A stretch of 52,149 bases of DNA from an uncultured Pseudomonadales bacterium. Lineage in GTDB: Bacteria > Pseudomonadota > Gammaproteobacteria > Pseudomonadales > Azotimanducaceae. Location: NCBI GenBank assembly GCA_938017975.1, contig CALIKQ010000060.1, forward strand, positions 1-52,149, read 5' to 3'. Shown here in pieces: positions 46,188 to 52,149 of this stretch. Within the stretch, counting starts at the first letter, position 1; the number at the start of each line of letters is the position of its first letter. The notes under the pieces are model-generated. The model searched no databases. It was not told the DNA's origin and worked only from the letters and a program-made list of their open reading frames with translations. A program made the position numbers and the translations under genes.

Positions 46188-48673
46188 GCAAGCCCTCGAA
46201 GCACCGTCACTGGCGACTGATCAAGCACCTTGCGAGTGGCCAACATACCCACCATTGCAATCAGCACCGCTCCAAGGATTGGACCAAGGACCCAAAGCCA
46301 CGGAGTTGGCGAGTAGCTCAACTCGAATATTTCTCGTTCCAAGCCGAAGACTGTCATCTCAGAGCCCAGGGCAGCGAGCAGACCAGCAAAAGCGCCAAGC
46401 GCCGCAAACTCCAGCGCGAGGCTTAGGCGCACTAATCGGTTGGAGGCCCCCAACGTCCTTAAAATCACGAACTGCTTCATGCGCTCATCCAGACTTGCCT
46501 GAATACTCGCTAGCAAAACCATCGCACCTGAGATTAGGATCAATACGAGCACGAACTCCACGGCCAGAGTGACCTGGTCAACAATTTTGCGGATCTGTTC
46601 GATCAAAGCATCTACCTCGAGCACCGTCATGGTCGGGAACTTGCGCAGCAAATCGCTGAGGACAATCTTTTGTTCCGGGTCCAAAAAAAAGCTGGTCATG
46701 AAAGTCGATGGGAACTCATCAAGCACCTTGGGTGAAAAAATCAGGTAAAAGTTGGGTTGCATATTGTCCCAATCCACCGAGCGAACACTGGTTACCTCGG
46801 TTGCAAACTGGCGCCCTTCGATTTCAAACTGCAGAATATCACCGAGCTTTAATCCGTTACTGCGAGCAAAAACTTCCTCGACCGAAACCTCTGCAGCTTC
46901 GGTCACTGAGCTATCCCACCATAGCCCTTCGAGGATGTCGTTGTCCTTCGGCAAATCCTCCGCCGCTGTCAAATTTCGACTCGAGCTGAGTCTTGGTGCG
47001 CCGCGATCACTTTCAGCTCGCGGCGCGAGCTCTGCCAAGGGTTGATCGTTCACCGCAGTAATCCGTCCCCGAATCATCGGGTACTCCGGGGTCACAGAGA
47101 CTCCAGAATCCCCTAAAAACCTTCTGATCGCCAACCGTTCGTCCGGTAAGATATTCATTGCGAAATGGTTAGGGGCATCCTCGGGAATTTGATCGCGCCA
47201 CTCATCGAGCAACGATGTTCGGACTAGAAACAAGGTCAAAAGGAGCATCAAAGCCAGCCCAAAGGTCAAAATTTGTAAGGCGCTTTCCATCTGACGGCGC
47301 CGAAGGCCCGCGATTGCCAAACGCCATGCACTGCCTGCCTGAAGCCCCATGCCGCGTCCTGATCGGACCAGCAGCAAAGCAATCGACCCTAGCAAGAGCG
47401 CTGCCGCCAGCCCGCCAGTAAAGAGCAAAAAAGTCAGTGTGAGGTCCTTGCTATACCACCACATCAACCCGAAGGTTCCGAGACCGCCAAAACTGTATGC
47501 AAGCAATGTCGACGGACTGCCTACTTCTAAATCTCGACGAATGACCCGTACCGGATCGGCGTTGCGCAACGCTAGGAGCGGAGGCAGAGCGAACGACAAC
47601 AAACAGACCATTCCAGTCGTCAACCCTAGTCCGATCGGCACAAGAGATGGCGCGGGTAATGCAACCGGTAACAGCGGCGCCAGGACTTCAGCCACTAGGG
47701 CTTGCACAATAAAGCCGCACAACGCGCCAAACACGGTTGCCAGTAGTCCCAAAACCAAAAATATAAACAAATAGATTCGATCAATTGCCCTGGGTGCTGC
47801 ACCCAGCGTTTTTAAAATAGCGACGTGATCAAAGTGTCGGACTGCATAGCGATTAGCCGACAACGCAATGGCGACCCCTGCAAGCACAACGCCCAACAGT
47901 CCTCCTAAAAGCAAAAACTGCTCCGCTTTGTCGAGCGCTTCCCCAATCTGCTCGGCGCCCTCCTTGACACCGAAGAGCCGGGCATCGTCGGGTAACTGCG
48001 GCCTTATGGACGCCTCCCACTCAGCCAACGCCTCGGTACTACCCGCAAACAAATAACGATAGGTCACACGGCTACCAGGCTGGACAATCTCGGTAGCTGG
48101 GACATCACTTAAGTGCATCAACAAACGAGGGGCAACACTATCAAAACCCCCTCCGCGATCAGGCTCCTTGAGCAATACCGTAGCGGCCGGCAGAGTGAGT
48201 ACTCCAACGTCAACTGCGGCTCCTGGCTCAATATCCAGGGAAGGAAACAATCGACTCTCCATGAACACTCGACCGGGCGCAGGCCCAGAGTCTCTAGGCG
48301 CTGCTACGCCAAAAGGCTTTCCGGAGGTTAGCAGCTCCCCGCGAAGCGGATACTGATCATCGACAGCTTTCACTGCAGCCAGTTGCGCTCGCTCTTCAGA
48401 AAATACCATCGATAGGAAAGACAGCGTTTCGCTGCGTGCTAAACCAAAATCATCTGCGGAATTAATGATGGCCGGATCGATTGCACGACTTGATGAAATT
48501 ACGCGATCAGCGGCAATAAACGAGGCAGATTCTAGGACGAGTGCCTGTTGCAGACGATCAACGAACAGTGTGATCGTCGTCACCGTACCCACTGCAACGA
48601 TTAAAGATGCTAACAGTAAAGTAAGCTCGCCGCCTCGCCAATCCCTCCACAGCAGAGTCATTGCGAGTTTCAT
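46184..48673 (-). CDS. ybbP: ABC transporter permease, YbbP/FtsX-type
   Basis: This 829-residue protein has two FtsX-like cores: an N-terminal helix with a large periplasmic domain, a three-helix bundle, another periplasmic domain (about 480-690) and a final bundle. The arrangement and the upstream ATPase and divergent tesA match the E. coli ybbA-ybbP locus. It has an LLLTLFLVRTSLLDEWRDQIPEDAPNHF segment typical of the family. The ATG overlaps the stop of the ATPase gene in ATGA. Function in lipid or fatty-acid handling at the envelope is suspected for relatives but not established. Confidence 0.85.
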   Translation of the reverse strand: MKLAMTLLWRDWRGGELTLLLASLIVAVGTVTTITLFVDRLQQALVLESASFIAADRVISSSRAIDPAIINSADDFGLARSETLSFLSMVFSEERAQLAAVKAVDDQYPLRGELLTSGKPFGVAAPRDSGPAPGRVFMESRLFPSLDIEPGAAVDVGVLTLPAATVLLKEPDRGGGFDSVAPRLLMHLSDVPATEIVQPGSRVTYRYLFAGSTEALAEWEASIRPQLPDDARLFGVKEGAEQIGEALDKAEQFLLLGGLLGVVLAGVAIALSANRYAVRHFDHVAILKTLGAAPRAIDRIYLFIFLVLGLLATVFGALCGFIVQALVAEVLAPLLPVALPAPSLVPIGLGLTTGMVCLLSFALPPLLALRNADPVRVIRRDLEVGSPSTLLAYSFGGLGTFGLMWWYSKDLTLTFLLFTGGLAAALLLGSIALLLVRSGRGMGLQAGSAWRLAIAGLRRRQMESALQILTFGLALMLLLTLFLVRTSLLDEWRDQIPEDAPNHFAMNILPDERLAIRRFLGDSGVSVTPEYPMIRGRITAVNDQPLAELAPRAESDRGAPRLSSSRNLTAAEDLPKDNDILEGLWWDSSVTEAAEVSVEEVFARSNGLKLGDILQFEIEGRQFATEVTSVRSVDWDNMQPNFYLIFSPKVLDEFPSTFMTSFFLDPEQKIVLSDLLRKFPTMTVLEVDALIEQIRKIVDQVTLAVEFVLVLILISGAMVLLASIQASLDERMKQFVILRTLGASNRLVRLSLALEFAALGAFAGLLAALGSEMTVFGLEREIFELSYSPTPWLWVLGPILGAVLIAMVGMLATRKVLDQSPVTVLRGLA

Positions 48674-49383
48674 GCGCCTGCGACGCTCGCCGGTTTGGAC
48701 GCCTGATCGTCCTCGTGAACAAGATGTCCTGCTTCAATGCGGATCGAGGCATCACACCGTGCCGCCAGTCGCACATCGTGAGTCACAAGAACAAGGGTCG
48801 TACCGAAATCTGCATTCAGTTCGAACAATAAATCTATGATCTTGTCGCCTGTTTTCGAATCAAGGTTTCCTGTTGGCTCATCTGCGAACAAAATCGATGG
48901 ATTAGATGCGAACGCTCTTGCGATGGCGACTCGCTGCTGTTCACCACCTGAGAGTTGTCTTGGATAATGCTGCAACCGGTGACCAAGACCGACTCGATCA
49001 AGCAGTGCCTTCGCATTATCGAAGGCCGAGGCATCGCCCCTGAGTTCGGCCGGCAGCATCACGTTTTCTAGTGCCGTCAAACTCCCAAGCAGCTGAAAAG
49101 TTTGAAAAACAAACCCGACCATCGCCCCTCTCACTGCCGCACGCTCAGCTTCATCCATCGCTGTGATCACCTGATCACCGCCGAGCACGATTTCACCCCG
49201 GGTGGGTGAATCGAGTCCCGCCAATAAACTGAGCAACGTCGTCTTTCCTGATCCGGAGGCACCGATAATCGCCACAGACTGCCCTTGGTTGATTTCAAGC
49301 GAAATCCCTTCCAAAATCACCAACGACCCCTCGCTGGTATCGACCACTTTGCCCACTTCAATTGCTTTAATCATGCCCGACAT
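48670..49383 (-). CDS. ybbA: ABC transporter ATPase, YbbA-type
   Basis: This 237-residue ATPase has Walker A GASGSGKT (41-48), signature LSGGEQQR and Walker B ILFADEPTGN, of the MacB/LolD-like class. Synteny with tesA (divergent) and ybbP (downstream, overlapping start) matches E. coli ybbA. ATGs at 49383 and 49374 are both possible. It drives the YbbP permease. Confidence 0.9.
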   Translation of the reverse strand: MSGMIKAIEVGKVVDTSEGSLVILEGISLEINQGQSVAIIGASGSGKTTLLSLLAGLDSPTRGEIVLGGDQVITAMDEAERAAVRGAMVGFVFQTFQLLGSLTALENVMLPAELRGDASAFDNAKALLDRVGLGHRLQHYPRQLSGGEQQRVAIARAFASNPSILFADEPTGNLDSKTGDKIIDLLFELNADFGTTLVLVTHDVRLAARCDASIRIEAGHLVHEDDQASKPASVAGA

Positions 49384-49423
49384 TTTCTCGCCATACCGTC
49401 CTCAAAAAAAGCTCCATATTCGC

Positions 49424-50047
49424 ATGCATTGGGGCCAATTACTGCTATTCGCCCTCGTTTTTCTCTGTGGTTTTACGCAGGCAAGCGCGAACAGGTCCAT
49501 CTTAGTATTTGGGGATAGCCTGAGCGCAGGCTATGGCATGACCCAAGCAGAAAGCTGGCCAGCGCTTCTCGCCGAAGAGCTGTCAGGCAACGTGCCCGAT
49601 GTTCAGCTGATCAACGCCAGCGTTAGCGGAGAAACCACGACTGGCGGCATTTTGCGACTACAAAAAGCACTGAAAGTACATAATCCTGACTTGGTTATTT
49701 TAGAGCTCGGAGGCAACGATGGACTCCGTGGTTATCCAATCAGCAAGATCAAGGATAATTTGATTCAAATGATCGAACTCTGCCTGACTAGAGACATCGA
49801 TATTATTTTAGTTGGGATGGTACTTCCTCCCAATTATGGACGCCGCTACACCGCCGCTTTTGAGGCTGTTTTTCAAACCATCGCTCGCGAAACCACCCTT
49901 ACGGGATTTATTCCGTTTCCGCTGGACGGTGTCGAGACACGTAGAGATTTGATCCAAGCAGATGGCATCCACCCAAAAGCTGAGGCTCAGCCACTGATTG
50001 TTGACCAAGTTCGACCATGGGTTGAGCGCTGGCTCAGCGGTATCTAA
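49424..50047 (+). CDS. tesA: Multifunctional acyl-CoA thioesterase I / lysophospholipase L1
   Basis: TesA is a periplasmic SGNH hydrolase that acts on acyl-CoA, lysophospholipids and esters. The 207-residue protein has a signal peptide (about 1-22), the GDSL motif FGDSLSAGYG with S32, the GGND block (97-100) and D180/H183 in ADGIHP. I choose the ATG at 49424, because it begins a good signal peptide; an in-frame ATG at 49373 would overlap the ybbA start region. Divergent ybbAP is as in E. coli, a conserved arrangement that supports the assignment. Confidence 0.9.
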   Translation: MHWGQLLLFALVFLCGFTQASANRSILVFGDSLSAGYGMTQAESWPALLAEELSGNVPDVQLINASVSGETTTGGILRLQKALKVHNPDLVILELGGNDGLRGYPISKIKDNLIQMIELCLTRDIDIILVGMVLPPNYGRRYTAAFEAVFQTIARETTLTGFIPFPLDGVETRRDLIQADGIHPKAEAQPLIVDQVRPWVERWLSGI

Positions 50048-50080
50048 AGCGCGGGATACTGTTTCAGCGAAATTTTCTCA

Positions 50081-50096
50081 CCGCCTCATCAGGCGG
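50081..50096. terminator. G+C-rich hairpin between tesA and ygjP-like genes
   Basis: CCGCCT-CATC-AGGCGG is a perfect six-pair stem with a four-base loop in the convergent gap. It lacks a T-run on either strand, so it is only a candidate terminator or transcript-end hairpin for tesA or the metalloprotease gene. Confidence 0.3.
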
Positions 50097-50103
50097 CGCG
50101 TTG

Positions 50104-50811
50104 CTACACAAGCAGCGCACGCCGACGCTTCCAATCAGGCATCAGAGCCGAGAGGTGAGCATAAAAGTCCGAGGTGTGATTGAAGTAACTCAAATGACAC
50201 AGCTCATGCAAAATGACGTAGTCGATCGCGCGTATGTCTTGTGTGATCAACCACAGATTGAGGGTAATCAGCCCAGACTGGCTGCAGCTTCCCCATTTGG
50301 CCCGCATTTTTCGGACCTTGAGTTCAAGGGGCGCCTGAATCTGGTGCTGGGCAATCAAGCGGTCCAGACGATAAGCGAAGATCCGTTCAGCCTGAACTCT
50401 ATACCACTGACTTATGGACCGCTCAAATTGGTGCGGCTCTTTATTATTTGAGCTGAGCTCTAGGGTTTCATTGAACAATTTTACGCGTGTGCGACTTGCA
50501 GGGACAATTTGCAGTTGATAGGGCTGGCCCAAAAAATAATGCACTGCACCGCTTTCAAAATACGGCCTCACCCGACGCGCTTGTGCTGCGACAGCGTGAT
50601 GGGTCTGTCTAATCCACTCCAAATTGCTAAAGACAAAATGCTCAATATCCCGCCAAGGACAGCGCTTGGGCACCCGACACTCTATGTCACCCTCGTTGTT
50701 GACGACCAATGCCAAGGTTTTACGTCTGCCACGAACGACGGGCAACATAAGGTCAAAGTCATCTAGGCATAGCGGGATGGCGGTCGAGACACCGCGGGGT
50801 TCGAAGGCCAT
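50104..50811 (-). CDS. YgjP-like metallopeptidase domain protein (DUF45/M48-related)
   Basis: This 235-residue protein has the zinc-type motif HELCH at 202-206 after KWGSCS, a pair typical of YgjP/WSS1-like metallopeptidases. The RMRAKWGSCSQSGLITLNLWL segment (seen as KMRAKWGSCSQSG) is the family hallmark. I choose the ATG at 50811, eleven bases after the BolA stop. Substrate unknown; relatives are linked to protein or RNP processing. Confidence 0.8.
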   Translation of the reverse strand: MAFEPRGVSTAIPLCLDDFDLMLPVVRGRRKTLALVVNNEGDIECRVPKRCPWRDIEHFVFSNLEWIRQTHHAVAAQARRVRPYFESGAVHYFLGQPYQLQIVPASRTRVKLFNETLELSSNNKEPHQFERSISQWYRVQAERIFAYRLDRLIAQHQIQAPLELKVRKMRAKWGSCSQSGLITLNLWLITQDIRAIDYVILHELCHLSYFNHTSDFYAHLSALMPDWKRRRALLV

Positions 50812-50822
50812 CAGCGCATCAG

Positions 50823-51143
50823 CTAGGATTGCTCTCCGCCCAAGCAATTGGGCGACAGCGGCGCTTGCTCGCCTTTTGCGGACCAATCTTCAGGCGTATA
50901 AGCATGGATCGACAAAGCGTGGATCTCGTTCGCTAACTGTTTGGCGAGCGTGCGGTTGATACTTTGATGCCGGCGCACCAATCGTTGATTTTCAAACACA
51001 GATGAAACGACAATCACTTTAAAATGACTTTCAGAGCCGGGGGGCACATTGTGCCGATGACTTTCATTGGTCACCACCAGATAAGAAGGCTCAAAATGCG
51101 TTTGCAAGTCATCATAAATCGACTGCTGAATGGGTCCCGCCAT
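50823..51143 (-). CDS. BolA-family protein
   Basis: This 106-residue protein has the BolA fold: NESHRHNVPPGSESHFKVIVVSSVF and RHQSINRTLAKQLANEIHALSIHAYTPEDW match the family, whose members bind glutaredoxin with an iron-sulfur cluster and act in transcription or Fe-S trafficking. AGGAGAAGGG lies a few bases before the ATG at 51143, just after the cyclase stop. It is probably cotranscribed with the cyclase. Whether it is bolA itself or a paralogue (ibaG) cannot be said; the length favours BolA. Confidence 0.88.
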   Translation of the reverse strand: MAGPIQQSIYDDLQTHFEPSYLVVTNESHRHNVPPGSESHFKVIVVSSVFENQRLVRRHQSINRTLAKQLANEIHALSIHAYTPEDWSAKGEQAPLSPNCLGGEQS

Positions 51144-51148
51144 ATCCC

Positions 51149-52149
51149 TTAACCCTTCTCCTTGAGTTCCATTACGCCATCCCAATCCACTGGCGGCGGT
51201 GTTCGCAAAAACGATTCCACACGCGCCAAATGCGTCTTTGATGGCCCATCCTCAGGCATTAAATCCACACAAGTCCTAAAGGCAGCTTCAGCATCAACAA
51301 AGTTCCGATCCCGAATCAGTTTCAGTCCCTGCCCGTAGAGTTCTACGACATCTGCGAGAGCGCCGCTGGTCTGGTTTTTACGATCGAGCAGCTGATAGAC
51401 CCGAATCGGTTCGGCCTTGCCAACAACTCGGATAATATCGAGCTCTCTGACATCAACGTCATCGGCACATTGTAAATAGGTCGACTCAGAAATCATCAGA
51501 TCAGACCCAAAGGCTTTATTGGCGCCTTCTAGACGCGCCGCCAAATTGACCGCATCACCCATGATCGTGTAATTGATCCGCTGGCTCGAGCCCATATTTC
51601 CAACAACCATCCGCCCTGTATTTACCCCCATCCGGACAGAGACCTTAGGCAAACCCTGTCCCATCCACTGCTCTCGAAGGTTCATCAGGGCCTTGTTCAT
51701 ATCAATACTGGCAAAACAAGCCTGCCGCGCATGATGAGGTTGATCAATGGGGGCTCCCCAAAATGCAATGATCGCATCACCTTCAAACTTATCGATCGTA
51801 CCATCAGAGGCGATAATCAAATCGCACATTTCGGTCAAATACTCGTTTAAAAACTCTACCAGCTGGGTGGGTGTCATGCCTTCAGAAAAAGTTGAAAAAC
51901 CAGCAATATCCGAAAAATAGGCAGTCATTTCACGCTCTTCACCGCCCAGGGTCAATTTGTCTGGATCTTTAACCAAGTCAGCCACCACAGTGGGCGATAA
52001 ATACTGACCAAACGCATCTTTGATATAGGCTTTTTGACCCATCTCATTGAGATAAAAACGCCCATTGATCAAAATCACTGACAAAATCACCGCAAACAAA
52101 TTCGGAACCATCGAGAAAACAATGCCTTGCTGGGCGTACATCCAGAAAC
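51149..52149 (-). CDS. Adenylate/guanylate cyclase-domain membrane protein, N-terminus beyond window
   Basis: The frame is open to the right edge. From M-Y-A-Q-Q-G at 52141 the protein has a membrane segment (about 8-25), a short linker AFGQYLSPTVV, and a class III cyclase domain with metal aspartates D78 (FSDIAGF) and D122 (FEGDAIIAFWG), plus NYTIMGDAVNLAARLEG. A C-terminal helical tail resembles a TPR pair (YGQGLKLIRDRNFVDAEAAFRTCVDL). The sequence before the first helix and the AFGQYLSP linker are characteristic of CHASE2-containing cyclases, so a sensor domain is probably missing off the edge. The nucleotide made, cAMP or cGMP, is not certain. Confidence 0.85.
   Translation of the reverse strand, partial: FWMYAQQGIVFSMVPNLFAVILSVILINGRFYLNEMGQKAYIKDAFGQYLSPTVVADLVKDPDKLTLGGEEREMTAYFSDIAGFSTFSEGMTPTQLVEFLNEYLTEMCDLIIASDGTIDKFEGDAIIAFWGAPIDQPHHARQACFASIDMNKALMNLREQWMGQGLPKVSVRMGVNTGRMVVGNMGSSQRINYTIMGDAVNLAARLEGANKAFGSDLMISESTYLQCADDVDVRELDIIRVVGKAEPIRVYQLLDRKNQTSGALADVVELYGQGLKLIRDRNFVDAEAAFRTCVDLMPEDGPSKTHLARVESFLRTPPPVDWDGVMELKEKG

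Overview
The window looks like chromosome of a free-living, aerobic, heterotrophic gammaproteobacterium. Pointers are the gammaproteobacterial housekeeping genes epmC, yheU (UPF0270), ttcA, tusA and a bolA-like gene, the tesA/ybbA-ybbP divergent arrangement known from Escherichia coli, and tRNA-Glu and tRNA-Gly genes close to those of E. coli with encoded CCA ends. Base composition looks even (roughly half G+C by eye). I see no insertion sequence, phage gene, integrase or CRISPR array. The many acyl-CoA, hydrolase and SDR genes and the TonB receptor suggest a lipid- or terpenoid-using, possibly marine lineage; that is inference and the genus cannot be named from this sequence.

Layout. 1-7.5 kb: an edge-truncated APH-like kinase, a spinster-type MFS transporter, a fumarylpyruvate hydrolase-like FAH enzyme, queF, then a TonB-dependent receptor followed by the glutathione-dependent formaldehyde dehydrogenase frmA. 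7.6-7.9 kb: a tRNA-Glu/tRNA-Gly pair behind a near-consensus promoter. 7.9-20.3 kb: LysE exporter, enoyl-CoA hydratase-like protein, GFA-family zinc protein, a two-subunit molybdenum hydroxylase (IorAB type) with translational coupling, PepSY and CPBP membrane proteins, epoxide hydrolase-like protein, CoA-transferase, SDR, PsiE and a metallo-beta-lactamase-fold enzyme. 20.6-24.8 kb: an RND efflux adaptor/pump pair. 24.9-36 kb: serine hydrolase, atypical SDR, sphingosine-phosphate-lyase-like PLP enzyme, MFS transporter, acyl-CoA ligase, LLM oxidoreductase, carboxylesterase lipoprotein and enoyl-CoA hydratase. These read as scattered catabolic genes rather than one recognisable pathway.

36-52 kb: a secreted RCC1-like protein with 14 regular repeats, a PhyH dioxygenase, a methyltransferase overlapping a YceI-like gene, then a tight minus-strand set (tusA, GGCT-like, epmC, PaaI thioesterase, NAD-kinase-like) joined by overlapping or near-overlapping start and stop codons, an ABM-like small gene, yheU-ttcA, a polysaccharide deacetylase, the ybbP/ybbA ABC system divergent from tesA, and a YgjP-like metalloprotease, BolA-like protein and an edge-truncated nucleotide cyclase. 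Several genes here (queF, tusA, ttcA, epmC) tune tRNA or EF-P modification.

The most distinctive item is the 36.1-37.8 kb protein: 14 units of about 37 residues, each with an exact C-x8-C pair, split 7 + linker + 7, which suggests two disulfide-laced seven-bladed propellers. I did not find a convincing wholly new multi-gene system; the other findings are regulatory repeats, unusual gene couplings and atypical active sites.
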